From NCBI GenBank assembly GCA_930367205.1, contig OV884009.1, forward strand, positions 80,993,189 through 81,057,188: a stretch of DNA of 64,000 bases, read 5' to 3'. The number at the start of each line of letters is the position of its first letter. Positions within the stretch are counted from its first letter, which is position 1. The DNA is from Acanthosoma haemorrhoidale (Eukaryota > Arthropoda > Insecta > Hemiptera > Acanthosomatidae). The notes under the pieces are model-generated. The model worked only from the letters and a program-made list of their open reading frames with translations, searched no databases and had not been told where the DNA came from. Below are positions 1 through 12,339 of this stretch, in pieces. Made by a program: the position numbers and the translations under genes.

Positions 1-2333
1 AAGGTGAAAACAATTTTAATGGATTAATAGAGATTTTATCGATAATGGCGCCCACTAAACTCTTTACACATATTACAAATTATCAATCAGGTAACAGAGG
101 TCTTTAATTCGCTACTGAACTCAATATAATAGAAAAATATTTATTTTTGAATGATAAGAACCTAATTCATTATTTAATTGCACTTCATTATTTTTCGTGG
201 GGATGTCTTTATTTTTATTATCTTTGGGGCTTCAAGTAAAACTTTCGAGCAAAATATCATCCCTCTGTGTGAAACAGTTTTTAATTATAGTCAGTTTAAG
301 TCCCAACATATAATATATATTATTGATCAGGATGTCAAGATATATAATTTAATAACCTATTAGTATCCTAGGAAAATGTCTATTTTGTAATTACAAATTA
401 ATTCATTAATGACCCTTCATTATTTTTTGTGGAGTTGCTTTTAGTTTAGCTCTCAATATTGCCTCACCATGGCTTCGAATGGAACTGTAAAATATCCTGC
501 CCCCCCCCCCAAAAAAACAGGTTGAGTTGAAGTAGCGAACAAGATATTAATAAAAGTTTTTATGTCTTATTGTAATTATGGTTTATAAAAACAAAACAAA
601 AGTTATACTTTGTTAATCCAGAAATCAAAATCTTAAATTGGATACACTACTCAAAATTATAGAAAAAAAAATTATTTTTAACACCAAACAAATAATTAAT
701 TAACAATAATCATCTGTTAGACAATTAAAAATTTTAATGCCATCACATCCAATGGTAAAATTGTGATTCTCTAGGATAATTAATGAACTTACAAATAAAA
801 GGAAAAGACTGATACATGAGTGAAAATGTAAGGGGTTCTGGTTTTGAAAAAACCAACCAAACCCTTAAAAAGTAGCATTTCAGTATATAAATTAAGTTAT
901 ATAAATCGCCTATGGTCCTTATTTCTGTTTTAAAATAACAACCAATAATAATCCAATCAATCTGAAGTATCTATACCTAATATCATAATACCTCAGGTTT
1001 TTTTTGGTCGAAATACAATTAAGGGAAGTATGAGAAATAACAAGTATCAATAAAATTCAGTTAGTGTAAACACTAACTTTTACAAACATTTGTGGAGTTA
1101 TTTTCAAATACAAGAGTAAAGTAATTCAAGGATGGAAATTGGACTAGACAATGAGAACTATCTAGTGGTGACATCTTGAGTTTGGATGAACTTTCAAAGC
1201 TACATAAAATACAGTGGTGTCTACCACAACTTATGATTGTTAATTATATCAAATATGATAACATGATATGTTTTTACTTATCTATGGCACTTAAAATGCA
1301 CACAGATATAGAAGAGAAATTGTACAAAAATTTTTAGGCCCTTTACCCCATTTATAAAAGACAACTTTATATTTCTTTACAGCAATGCAAGTACTTACTG
1401 GATGGAATGGTGCAGGAGTATTTTCAGTGTATTCAGGAGTTTTTGAATTATTATCTGAACATTCTCCTAAAGAAACTAAGATCTTAACCCAATTAATCAT
1501 GAAAGGGACACAATGGAATGATCCCTAAAACATCCCTCTCAGAATACAAACACTTAGTTAAACTCTAAATTACAGCTTTTGAAGAATGGTAGAAGGTTTC
1601 AAAATAAAAATATGGTTTCTTCAATGCCTAACAGGCTCGACAAGGCAATTACAACATTCATCCAAATTAGAAAATACAGATAAATTCAAAAATCAATTGT
1701 TTGTTTGTTTCTTATTAAATATTTTTACTTTAAAAGACAGTTTTTTTTTGTTATTTATTAATTTCATAGATTCTCACCCAAATGTCTCTCAAATTCAGTG
1801 GTCAAAAATTATTTCAAATAAAATCACTTAAATAAAAAAAAATCTTAACTTTTTTAAAATGAGAAGCAATTTTTGCACAGTTGCACAGCAATTTTACAAA
1901 ACAGAGTATAAAAAAAAAATATGTTGAAAACAATATCATTATTTATCACAATACATAAATAGATTCCACACACTTACTCCACAATGGCTGAAAGTAAATT
2001 TCCTATTCTATAGAGCTAGTTTAACAGTAATCAATGGCTACACCACACCATTCTGCCAGACATGGTACCAAAGAACCAATAACAAATATAACTGCAGTTT
2101 GTTTACCTAAGGTACATTGTTGCACTAGTGTTTCCTCAATAACATATATGATAGCTTTTACATCAAACAATTTTTAAGCTTTTGCATTAAAAAAAGTCGT
2201 AGTATTGCTGCCAAAATGATATGGCTCTTAAAATTCCTTATTAGCAGAAAAAAAAATCCTCTTCTCTAAATTTATCAACAATTTCTGTGTGTCCATATAG
2301 ATATAACACTCATAGCAATAAAAATTCACTCAC
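1..2333. other. left flank, 3' side of the citrate-carrier gene
   Basis: AT-rich DNA with a poly-C run near 501-512 and several homopolymer A or T tracts. The last SLC25A1 exon should lie downstream of position 2334 on the minus strand, but no clear equivalent of the conserved C-terminal segment is readable here. One short plus-strand stretch at 1383-1528 has a good splice-acceptor context and is discussed as a finding. Nothing else in this stretch is supported as a gene. Confidence 0.5.
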
Positions 2334-2491
2334 GCTAATAGTCCTTCTTCTTTCCATATCCTTGAAAAACAATCGAGTGTATTTTTGTACTTTGCAGCTT
2401 CTAAACCTTGCATCCTAGTTTTAACGACATCTATTGGTGTATTTCCAAACACTGAAGCTGCACCAGCAATAGCACCGAATGCTCCAATTAC
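2334..2491 (-). CDS. SLC25A1: citrate carrier SLC25A1, exon 5
   Basis: Fifth coding exon, read right to left. It enters in phase 0 after a TTTTAG acceptor and leaves after 52 codons plus two bases at a GTGAGT donor. It encodes the start of the third mitochondrial-carrier repeat: a small-residue-rich helix (GAFGAIAGAASVFGN) followed by the signature P-I-D-V-V-K-T-R-M-Q-G. This gives the third copy of the PX[DE]XX[KR] motif expected of this family. The segment ends at EEGLL plus a split alanine codon; in relatives a conserved C-terminal helix of about 30 residues follows, which was not found in the window. Confidence 0.93.
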
Positions 2492-2902
2492 CTAAAACAA
2501 ATTTGACAGCAGTTAAATAAAAAAATATTGTGTCAGCATTTTGAGGTAAATATATGAGGTGGTTAAAGTCAGAGTGGTGTAAGTAACATTGTCAACAACA
2601 GTCCAGAAATATGGGGCTAGACTGTTAAACTGTTGAAAGAAAATGAGAACTATGTTACAATCACAATAGTTCGCCACCAGGCTAGACTGAACCACAATAC
2701 TGAGAAGTAAACAAAACATGTGGTTTGTTAAGAGTAATAATGGAGTAAGTCTTTACTTACATCTTACATACTTACTTACTTACACCATTGTGATCATAAC
2801 CTATTACCAATATCACTCTTGGTTGTTTGTTATTGTAAAGTTGTAATTAGTAGAGTTCATTCCTGCTTAAGATAAATCTAGTTTTATTCTACTGTTTTTT
2901 AT

Positions 2903-4130
2903 TTTGTTTTTAATTGTAATAGAATTCCACAAAGACAGTGAGCCTGATCCACTGGAGGATTTCAAAACAAGTGATGAATATCTTTCCAGTGAGTCGGATG
3001 TTTCTAAAAGTTCTGGTTTTTTCTCCCAGTTTTTCTCACAATGTTTTTTCACTTAATATTTTGAATGTTTTAATCTTCACATACTCTTTTATTTATTTTT
3101 TTTTTTTTTTTATAAAATGATTTTGAAACAATTTAATTCATTTGACAGTATTTATTTAATTATTTCTTTCCAAAGGAATTTTTTTTTTCTTTTCAACACT
3201 TTAACAGAAATTAAATAAATATATATATGAATAAATAATAAGATTATTACAATTAATTTAAATTACATCCAAATACCCATTTATTTTCCTAAATTTTATT
3301 TAAATTGTTAGAAAAAACCGTTTTTATTTACTTAATTTTTTTTAATTATTTTTACTTAAGTGTTTAAAAATATTTTAAATTCCTTGTATTTGAATTATGC
3401 TTTATGAAATAAAGATTAAAACAATTTAGAGCTATACCTCTATGGTGCTTTACTTTTAGGTGTGTTTGCTGATGAAGGGCATGGGCACAATCCTCTTAAT
3501 ATCATTGGAGATCAAGGAGAAACTCCGCCCAATCCACCATGCTCCAAAAAACAGCTGAGTTATGAGAGCTTTTGAAATCCTTGTGAAATTATAGTCAAAA
3601 GCTAGCAGAACCTCCACAAGAACCTAGCCACAGCTATGACCTTGCTAGACAGCATGCAGGCTTTCAACTCAGTGATACACAGGATATTGTGTCAGATCTT
3701 TGCAACCAGGAATGGCCTTATTCAGGTCGGACCAGATTGCAACAAAATCAGTGATAAATTGGGTAAATGAACATCACTGTGAACACCAAAAACTTACTGC
3801 GTAATATTCTCATCTCAAAAGGGGAAGAAACCGCTGACTACTTCCTACACGGTAGGAACCTAAAAGGATTCTCCTGCTAACAGTATCGTCTACCTGGTCA
3901 TCAAAATGGATAAGTGCCTTCACTTTTGTGACCATTTTATATGAATAGTGAAAACTAAAACAAGTATGCACAAAGCCTTAACAGCATTCACATTTGCTGA
4001 AATCCCCCAATATATCACTGTGTCTCAAATTGATCATATACTAGAGTATCCTCAGGCCAGCTCTGCTGTATGGAGTAATGCTTTTTCGTCATTTGATGGA
4101 AATTATAGCTAAACAGCTCCAGCCATTTCA
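2903..4130 (+). pseudogene. decayed protein-coding remnant, unknown
   Basis: Two plus-strand stretches look once-coding. The first, about 2903-3030, is rich in D, E and S (PDPLEDFKTSDEYLSSESD). The second, about 3461-3740, is a less AT-rich block whose frames read SHSYDLARQHAGFQLSDTQD and neighbouring segments, broken by stops and frame changes. Acidic serine-rich starts of this kind occur in transposase-derived proteins such as piggyBac-like ones, but I see no transposase core to support that. It may be a dead transposon ORF or a processed pseudogene. The identity is not recognised. Confidence 0.3.
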
Positions 4131-4772
4131 GAATGGGATACTTATGAAAGTGATCCAACATACATCATTCCAGCAGCAGAGAAATTGTGAAGACTTTGAT
4201 CTGCCAGTCGTCAATGAGTTCAAATGACATAAACCAATCAATAAATCAAGAAAAAGAAAAAAAGGGGGTTCTTCTTTGTCATTCAAACAATGAGTTGAAT
4301 TAAGTTTGTTAGTTACATTCAGCAGCCATATGCTAGAGGGTGGAAGTCGGTATGAAAGGAAGAAATCAAGAATGAAGATCAGCATGAAGAAAATAGCCAT
4401 GCTATTGTAAATGATTGCTTGTTTAGGTAATTATTATTTTAATTATAGAAAACTCTCGAACCAACAATGCAAAAAGACAAAATTATGCATTTAATTATAT
4501 AATACACTAGAGATTAAAATGTTATAATAATCTATAATCTATTATTCTTTATGAATTTATAATAAATGTCCTTTGAATCCTCAAACATAAAAAAGTAAAA
4601 ATATTCTACAAATACAGTCATCGTGATAATACGTATATTTTTAATTCAAGTAAATATTAGTTTTTTAGAGCACATATTAGTTGAGAGCATTCTGTTGACT
4701 TAGAAGACATTATGGACATTTGCCTGTTTGTACTTTTTTTATTATGGACCATGTTCATAGCTATTTAGATAA

Positions 4773-4855
4773 AAACTCCTTAGACTCTCCACAATGTTTT
4801 TTTTATGAAAAACATTTTTCTTAATAAAGAACATTGTGGAAAGACTGGGGAGTTT
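4773..4855. mobile_element. small inverted-repeat (MITE-like) element
   Basis: Left arm 4773-4798 and right arm 4830-4855 are inverted copies of a 26-bp sequence beginning AAACTCC and ending ACAATGTT, with four mismatches. They enclose about 31 bp of A/T-rich DNA. The size and structure fit a very short Tc1/mariner-type MITE. The flanks are too AT-rich to prove a TA target-site duplication. Confidence 0.5.
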
Positions 4856-5006
4856 GTATATAAATATTATCCATCCACAACTGGCAACAAACAAACAGAA
4901 TGTTTATTTGTTTGTACCATGTATACTACTGGCAAACCAGTTTGGCAAATATAGCCCATTTGCCCATGAAGACTGACAGAATACTGATATAATAAAAAAA
5001 ACTTAC

Positions 5007-5143
5007 GTATTTGGGAATTTTTTTTTTTGAATCTCCATCTGTGTATGCATTTTTTAAAGTTTCCATTACAAAGAACCTTATAGCTTGATTACTGCCTTGC
5101 TTCATCACAGTAGCAGTAACACCTTGATAAACGCCTTTTAAAC
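5007..5143 (-). CDS. SLC25A1: citrate carrier SLC25A1, exon 4
   Basis: Exon of 137 bp bounded by a TTTCAG acceptor and a GTAAGT donor. It completes a split glycine codon and then carries 45 codons in phase. The product reads LKGVYQGVTATVMKQGSNQA, then IRFFVMETLKNAY. This is the strongly conserved even-numbered helix region of citrate carriers, where QGSNQAIRF is a hallmark. The hydrophilic tail DGDSKKKIPKY forms the matrix loop before the third repeat. The exon runs open for a short distance into the intron, but homology ends exactly at the donor. Confidence 0.95.
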
Positions 5144-7920
5144 CTGAAACAAAATAATTAAGTATACTACTCAAAATTAGAGTAAAGTACCGATTATCCA
5201 GTCAGATTATTGGATTATTTATAGTGAATTTTGATTTTTTTGAAACCAGAGGATAGAGCTATTGTAAATGATTAATGATTTTAATTTGTAAAGAAGGATT
5301 AAGTGGTTTATGATGTCAAAACCTTTGGAGAAATCAAAGATAATTAGGACTGTTAGTTTTTGTTGATCAATCCCAACATGAATGTCACATGAACTAGTGC
5401 GGATTGGAAACCACTAATCAGTGGTTTATACTTTAGTATATGCCATACTTTAGTATGGAGTAATAGATGGAAACCACACCAAAAGTTTGGCCTATTCCAG
5501 GAAGTTGGAGATTTGGGATTAAGCTAATACTTCAAGAGGTTTGGAGAGGTTAGAATTTCAGCTTGGAATCAGTTCGACTTCATGAAAGTACTTGGATTTC
5601 ACATGGATAACTGTTGTCTGTGTCAAGTTGCGGAGCACCCTCAATACCTGGTAATCATCTACAAGCCTTGGGCATGTGAAGCATCTTTAGGGAGCTTCAC
5701 ACTTTTTCTGCACGTCCATGGAGCAGAGGCTGATGACAAAATATAAAGGTTTTGAGGTCAGGTAGAATGTTTTCAGGAGTAAGGGTGTCTAAATTGTGGA
5801 AGGTTATGGATTTAGGGAGAAAATATAGGGTATGGGTATTATAAGAAATTAGGAATAGATCATGTGATGACAGAGATGTTAAAGGCACCTGAAAAGAGGA
5901 AAGAAGATTTTCAGAGGAGACAATGTACAGATCCAAATAAGTATCAGACTTACAAGTGTGGCAAGTGGGAGTAAAATAAACAAGAAAGAGATGGAACAAG
6001 AAGAACAGGTTTTATAGGTAACACTTATTGTAGGAGATTGATATATAGGTCACTGGAGATAATAATATTGGAGTAGAGAGAAACAAAGGACAACAAGGAC
6101 AGCATACATACAGGAGGGAATGGGCATTGCAGGTAATCTTGACAACAAGGAACTCGACATGTGGATCGTCGGATGGGACTAAGACGTTAAAGATTTGGGT
6201 CTTCAAGTTGTTGTGTATATACAGGTCCACACCATCACCAAACAAGCTAACCCGGTCATGGCGAATAAAGGTGTCTATAGAATCATGAAATTAATATCAT
6301 TAAAAGATAATACTTGACCCATACTTTTTGACAATTATCAAAAACATTATCCAAATTCGTGAACAGCAATAACTTATACAAAATATGGGGTATAAACTGT
6401 AATTTTAGGATATAACATTTCATGCTTGTATAAACAGATACACTGAATAATGTCACTTATCTAAGTAACAAATAATATTAAGAAAAATTAGAAATGAACA
6501 TAACAAATTACTTAAGAAGCCCTATACTATACTATGTTACCTTATGTGATTATAACTATTGTTTTAAGCAAAAAAAAACTGTTAAAACCAGCTGGTACTA
6601 GTTATACAAGAAAGTATCATGTTAATATAACATCTTTCTAATGTTCAATTATTTTTTCCTAATGTCTAATAAAGAATGACTTGAAGAGAAACCATTTATT
6701 CTATTATAAAATATCAAAAAAGTGAATCTTGCAGAGGCTGGAGGAAAGTATTCTTCCTACATTAACCTATAAAAGTTGCCTCTTCAGCACCAAATTACCT
6801 GAAACCATGGCAAGCCGAGTCATCACTGATAAAAGAAAACACTGAATGATACCTGAAGATGATAAAAAAAAGTTGATAAAAACACATATTCAATTAAAAA
6901 AATATTTTTGTGGAGACTCGAAAGGGTTATTCCTAGACTAACCTAATCTCAATTAAGATTAACAGTTTTAAAAAATTAACTGGATATCATACACAATTGA
7001 GCATAGAATATGTAAAAGAGTTGTATACTTAAATTTCTCCATTAATAATTAAAAAATGGAAGGGGAGGTTTGAACGTGCAACAAAAGGTGCCATCAATGC
7101 AGGACATGCTTAAAAGTATAATAAATAATTTTCAAATCAAGATTGACCATACACTTAGAATTTGATAAAATAAATAACCTAATTGAAATAAAAATGTGTT
7201 CTTTTACAGCCTTACAAAAAAAAATCTTGAAAAGATTCGTTAAAAGAAAAACATCCCACCACTATTTTTTAAAAATTATTTTCAGCTGCATAGCTTTATT
7301 TTAATGTTATTGACAACTGAAGCTGGCAATTCGTTTTCTATTTCAACATGACTGACATTCTGCTTTTTCAATATCTTCACCATGTTCCATAAACTTTCAG
7401 TATTGTTGTTAAATGGGCAAAACTGTAGATATGATTTCTTCAATAATTAGAAAAGTATTTTAGAAAATGATTGTAAATGTAAAGCATTTTCTTCAAGTTT
7501 TTCTCACCCAGAACACTTAGCAATGTAGTTAGTTAAGCCAATGGCCAATTAATCTGTGACTGATTAAGAAAGAGGTTGTCTTGAATTCTATATAATTCAT
7601 TCAGCCGCTACATGAAAAATCTTAACCTTGAGTTCAAATTGTATTTTGTAAATAATTAATTTGATGTGCATTGATGTATTATGTTCTGAAATTCTTTTTT
7701 CGTGGTTTTGACATGTGAGACATCGATGCATCAGAATCAGAGCAAAATAAAATGAATTAATGACATTTTAAATGCCAATTGTGAAAGTAATATTCCAGTA
7801 AATCAACTATTTAATATCAACAAGATGGCTAATTACACATATTTAAATGATAAAATCATCTTCATTCAGGTAAAAAAAAATTATAATGAATTAATATAGA
7901 TTATAACTAATATTTATTAC
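5144..7920. other. SLC25A1 intron 3
   Basis: Intron of about 2.8 kb between exons 3 and 4. It carries one recognisable LINE endonuclease fragment (5697-6285, minus strand). The remainder is AT-rich sequence in which I see no further gene. Confidence 0.85.
5697..6285 (-). mobile_element. LINE endonuclease remnant
   Basis: Two successive minus-strand open stretches in one degraded region resemble the apurinic-type endonuclease domain of Jockey/CR1-like non-LTR retrotransposons. The upstream part reads TFIRHDRV..GDGVDLYIHNNLK, matching the usual 'R-H-D-R..GGG-V-x-L-Y-[IV]' block. The downstream part contains YLDLYIVSSENLLSSFQVPL and SSHDLFLISYNTH, matching the 'D-L-x-x-V-S' and 'S-x-S-D-H' blocks. 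The two are separated by a stop near 6012. No reverse transcriptase follows, so this is a short truncated copy within SLC25A1 intron 3. Confidence 0.6.
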
Positions 7921-8144
7921 CTTCATGTTTTACTATTGTAGCAACTCCATGAGCGAAACCTTTGAAGCGTGGATTTTGAGATCTCTGATCATTAATAAAT
8001 TTTACTTTTACAGTTTCCATTGGTGTTACAGCAAAAATAGCTTCGGCTACTCCAGCTCCCAAACCACATAATACACGCGATTGTGCAGATAAATTTCCTT
8101 TTTCATCAACCAAATAGGATTTGAACGTCTCAAAAGAACCAAAT
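7921..8144 (-). CDS. SLC25A1: citrate carrier SLC25A1, exon 3
   Basis: Exon of 224 bp that completes the arginine codon split with exon 2 and ends one base into a glycine codon at a GTAATA donor. It encodes FGSFETFKSYLVDEKGNLSA, the LCGLGAGVAEAIFAV helix, and the second carrier signature P-M-E-T-V-K-V-K-F-I-N-D-Q. The run through RFKGFAHGVATIVKHEG is the second matrix amphipathic helix. LCGLGAGVAEA and the substrate-site surroundings PMET-KVKFI-DQ are specific to tricarboxylate carriers among SLC25 proteins. The phase continues correctly into exon 4. Confidence 0.96.
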
Positions 8145-9240
8145 CTATGTTTAAAAAAAATACTGTTAAGAATTATATGCATTAAGATTTAGTTAGTTAG
8201 TACACAAGAGCTGCTAACCAAGCATATTATTTTTTAGTTGAATCGAAAGTAAAAATAGAGCCTAAAATAAATAAATAGAAATTACATATGAAGTATTTTA
8301 ATTAGCATCAAATCACTATTTGACTATTCTTGAAGTAATTAATTGGAAGCAAACAACTAATTTCATGGATTAATTTTTTTTTTTTCTGTTGGGCTCTTTT
8401 TACATCATAAATACATACGTTTATGGGAATATGGTTTTATTGTAAAGTGCTTAAGACTTCAGTTTTCAACATCTTGTTACTTTGGAGGAACAAGAAGTAA
8501 TAATTCAATATTCGAGTATCTATTATGCACTTGTTTGGTAAACTGAGTAAAAATAAGAAATAAAAAAGATTAAATTACATCATCTGACCAAAGAACACAG
8601 TGAAGGAACTTCAAAGTGAACTAATATTACATCACACAGAGGAGCCATGAATGATCTTAAATACAACTAAGGAAAAACTCAAAACTCTGTACACAATAAT
8701 GTGATAATTGTAAAAAAAAAAATCCATACAAGTATAAATAGTTTTAGTATTTATTTATCCCCCTTTCACTTAGAATTGACTAAAATTTGCTTTTTACAAT
8801 ATGTTATTTATTTTTCATTGCCTTATGCATAGTAAGGCGTTAATTTTACTTAAGAAATGTAGCAGCACAGTTTGACATAACATATCAAGAAAAATAAAAT
8901 ATATTTTGAAAGCATATTGATTAATGTGCTTATTAATTTTTCAAAGTTGCAATGAACAGATCAGTAAACCCTAACTATGTAGGAATAATTGCACCATATC
9001 ATCAGTCTGGGAGCCCAAAACCTGTTTCGGTCACTGACCCGAGAGGGGAAGAAAAGAAGATTATTGTACTTTCATAGGTAATTTTTAGATTTTGTACAGC
9101 ATAATTTACTAATAGACACATACCTAATGCTAGCCATAGTGTGGTTGTATACACTTTTTTTTTTAATTTAATTATGTCATGGCACTTTATACATAATTGA
9201 TGAATTAAAATTTTAAAAAATTAAATGAACAAGAAGTTAC
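8145..9240. other. SLC25A1 intron 2
   Basis: AT-rich intron of about 1.1 kb between exons 2 and 3, with a GTAACT donor and an ACATAG acceptor. I see no repeat or gene-like structure in it. Confidence 0.85.
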
Positions 9241-9457
9241 CTCACCGCTGATTTTGGAATTGAACCATACAGGAGGACACTCAAACCACGATACAACCCT
9301 AAAAAACCATGGGACTTAATGGTTTTTTTTGTACAATCAACAATTCCATTATATTGCTTTGCTCCCGTCTTGGATGATTTTTCATCCAATTGTAACTGAG
9401 TTTTAACATACTCTGTGGGGTAAGTTATGCATATTTCAATTCCACCTGTGATGCCAC
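9241..9457 (-). CDS. SLC25A1: citrate carrier SLC25A1, exon 2
   Basis: Exon of 217 bp. It begins after TTTTCAG, completes a glycine codon from exon 1, and ends with AG of a split arginine codon at a GTAACT donor. It encodes the first transmembrane helix end ([13 protein letters not shown]) and the first carrier signature [13 protein letters not shown]. The matrix helix with [16 protein letters not shown] and the second transmembrane helix [18 protein letters not shown] follow. [21 protein letters not shown] is close to diagnostic for the mitochondrial citrate transport protein. Confidence 0.96.
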
Positions 9458-11918
9458 CTGAAAAATAAGGAAAAATTCCATTAATTAATTTTTTTACAGA
9501 ATAGTAAATATATATTCTATGAATAATGAGATCAGCAATAACGTTTAAGTGTAATTTATCTATTGTTATTTTTAATAGATAGTTTTATTAACACAAATTT
9601 GGACATATAAATGTATATATAATTTAAATAATAATTATTTAATACAAACAATGATTTAAAATAACATGGATACATTTTTTATTTATGGGGGAAAGGTGGT
9701 CTCTTCACTCCTGGTGGCTTCTTGTTTCCATACTAGTTACCACTAATACTTGTTTCTGACTATACTACCAAATCATCTGGAACTGTCTCCTGTGAACGTC
9801 TTACAGTAACTGAAACATGCCAGTCTGTACTCCATAAAGGGCTAGTAACAACTCCCTTTGTCCCCAGCCTTATATACATGGTTTTCCCAAGTATTAATCC
9901 CTTTGTTTCACACTGAAGGTCTTAACAATACTTATTCCACCTTTTCTACCCAACTAGATATGTAATTTAAAATAAAATTCCATTTGATTATACAAATATC
10001 AATACAATATAGATATAAATATTATATGTATATTAGTATTAACAAAATAAAGTATGTAGAAAGTGAAGACAAAGATACTTTTGCGACTCGACATGAATAT
10101 CTTAAATATTCGTATTTTTGACCAAAATTTTATTTGTCACACCATCTCGGTCACTGAAAATAGCGTTCTTGACAAATAAAAAGCCAAATATTGGTTATCT
10201 AGAATATGTATTGTTTAACTCTTGGAAACAAAGAACAAGAAAAAGTCTGAGCCTGGGCAATAAAATAGACCAGCCAAGGGAATTAACTGTGACCCTTAAT
10301 AATAAAAACCAGGTAGCCTGGAAAGACCCAAGTACTCGGCATAACCCATGACACAAGGAAATAACCATCTTTATGATGTTTTTGTATCTTGGTGAGTCAA
10401 GAGTTCGACAGCCGTGATACCAGGTGTTGAAGATAAGATCACACAGACTAAGACCTGAGGCTATCCTTCACCAAGTTGTCATGCTGAAAAATAATATGCA
10501 CCACCCAACAACACAGAATTTGATGAAAATCTAACAACTATCTTTTATCAGCCTAAGTCATTACCCAAACAAATGAATCTATTAATATATAAATTCACCA
10601 CTAACAATGAACTCCCAGTTTATAAATGAAATAATTTATGTAAATAAAATTCTTTTCTGCTTCTATTTCTACATGATTTAAGGTACTGTATAAAATTAAA
10701 GACAAGTTTGTAGGGAAAAAAGCAAAATTTTCAAAAGGCATTATGAGAAATATAACAAATTCATTAAATAAAAATAGGGGCTCAGAATAACAACTCAAGG
10801 TGAGCAATCAACTACTACTTGTGGCTTACTAACTAAGGAAAAATCCTAATATATTTTAGCATATATTAGCATAGTGTAACCTTTATTTTTTCAACAATGA
10901 AAATCTAAAAGAAAAGAATATAGATTTCTTTAAAATAGATTGACTCAAAATAAATAAAAAAATTGTCATTTCGAAACATATACCACCTCCATGGATTAGT
11001 GGTTACAGCCTTACTATAAACTATTGAAACCTAGATTCAATCCTCACACTTTTTTTTAGGGTTCCATTTATTCTTATAAAATTAGAAATCCTTAGTAAGC
11101 ACCTGTGTGTGTTCCCGTCTGTCCTGGAAAGTGCAAGTCCCTCTATTTGGCTTATTAACATGAAATTTTATAGCCAGGACACATTTGAATATCCCACAAC
11201 ATGAAAAACATTTTCAACTTTATCAACCATAATTAAGGGTTATCAATCAATTAATTACTTGTTAACAAAGGAATAAATATTTTTCTAACATGTTCAAGGT
11301 ATAAGATTAAAGATCTCGTTTCTCTAATTAATAATATGTAATTTTTGTTATTTTATTTTTGATTTGCAATCACACAAATTCGCTAAAACTACACGTGTTC
11401 GCAATTTTAACTCATTCCATGTTTTACAAAGATAAATGATATTATACGTTAGTTTCCATTAATACCCCACTGGTGCTAAAAATAAAATCAGTCCCACATT
11501 AAATTACATTATGTCATAATTATTCAATAACTTGTTGATTAAAAAAAAACTCTCATATATTAAGTTGGGTATCAAATTAAAAATCTGGTCACTCTGAATA
11601 ACCATTTGTAATTTCTGTTTTTTATTTTCTAACTGGGATAACACAAAGTCATTAACATTGTGTTCCCAACTTTAACTCAATCAGTAATTTTTTAAAGGTA
11701 TTATTTTGTATGGTAGTTCTGTATGATGCCCCAATGATGTTTAAAAATAAAGTAATCCTCTGAAAAACAATCAGCTTTAGTAATCAGTTTATTACTGTGT
11801 AATGAAAAAATAAGCTTTTCCCTAGCATTTTGTATAAAGTATCATTTTGTAGTAGTATAATTCCTTTATTGTGCAATAATTACAATCTGCCTTTTATAAG
11901 GCAATAAGTAATTAAGAT
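9458..11918. other. SLC25A1 intron 1, exon-2-proximal part
   Basis: AT-rich intron DNA left of the Copia insertion. Small patches of lower AT content, for example 9690-9960 and 10240-10560, look like very old unrecognisable repeats. No gene or element boundary could be defined. Confidence 0.6.
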
Positions 11919-11923
11919 ATATG
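11919..11923. repeat. Copia target-site duplication, left
   Basis: ATATG lies directly before the 5' LTR and is repeated exactly at 16460-16464, directly after the 3' LTR. A 5-bp duplication is the expected size for Ty1/copia integration. The pair fixes the element boundaries and shows a single integration event. Confidence 0.88.
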
Positions 11924-12215
11924 TATTGATGTAATTACGCATTAATTAATTATTGTATTTATTGAATTATATATCAAGTAATTACGCATTAATTAATTAT
12001 TGTATTTATTGAATTATATATATATATATATATATATATATCAAGTAATTCATGCCTGTCTTAATTATGGTGGCAGTTGTGTGTGTATATTGAACTAACG
12101 AGTATTGCTATATGACAATGACCGTTGTGAGTTGTGTAACAAAATTATCCAATATAATCCGTTCTTTACTTATACATTTTGAGTTATTTATTCTTCCCAG
12201 AGTATTCTGCTAAAA
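11924..12215 (+). repeat. Copia 5' LTR
   Basis: 292-bp direct repeat of 16186-16459. It begins TATTGATG rather than the canonical TG and ends ..CTGCTAAAA just before the primer-binding site. A 47-bp unit starting GTAATTACGC is tandemly duplicated within it. A TA dinucleotide run at about 12017-12041 makes this copy 18 bp longer than the 3' LTR. Confidence 0.92.
12017..12041. repeat. TA dinucleotide microsatellite in 5' LTR
   Basis: About a dozen TA units. The corresponding place in the 3' LTR has only a short CTATAT, so the array expanded, or was shortened in the other copy, after integration. Confidence 0.85.
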
Positions 12216-12229
12216 GGTTATGGGCCCAG
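12216..12229 (+). promoter_or_regulatory. Copia primer-binding site
   Basis: GGTTATGGGCCCAG starts immediately after the 5' LTR. In insect copia-type elements this sequence pairs with an internal fragment of initiator methionine tRNA rather than with the tRNA 3' end. It serves as the start of minus-strand DNA synthesis. Confidence 0.8.
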
Positions 12230-12339
12230 TGTACCCATTTTGAGTTATGTACTTGGGATTTTGATAGTAAAGTCGGATTTCGGTAGTTTGAAGTGAGGCC
12301 ACGTGTTTGTCATTGAGTGAAATTCTTTTTTTGTTAATT

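Larger units (their letters stand above)
2492..5006. other. SLC25A1 intron 4
   Basis: Intron between exons 4 and 5, with a GTAAGT donor and a TTTTAG acceptor. It is AT-rich with long T runs near 3090-3115. It contains a decayed protein-like stretch (2903-4130) and a small inverted-repeat element (4773-4855), both listed separately. Confidence 0.85.

Noticed and set aside
2030..2110. Faint resemblance of a minus-strand frame (VPCLAEWC.GVAI) to the C-terminal block of citrate carriers
   Set aside because: Key residues (the Y-K-G, R-L-G-R and L-D positions) do not match, there is no acceptor in the right place and a stop follows quickly. Probably chance.
10118..10351. 77-codon ORF in SLC25A1 intron 1
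   Set aside because: Less AT-rich than its surroundings and perhaps part of an old repeat, but no domain and no further coding support.
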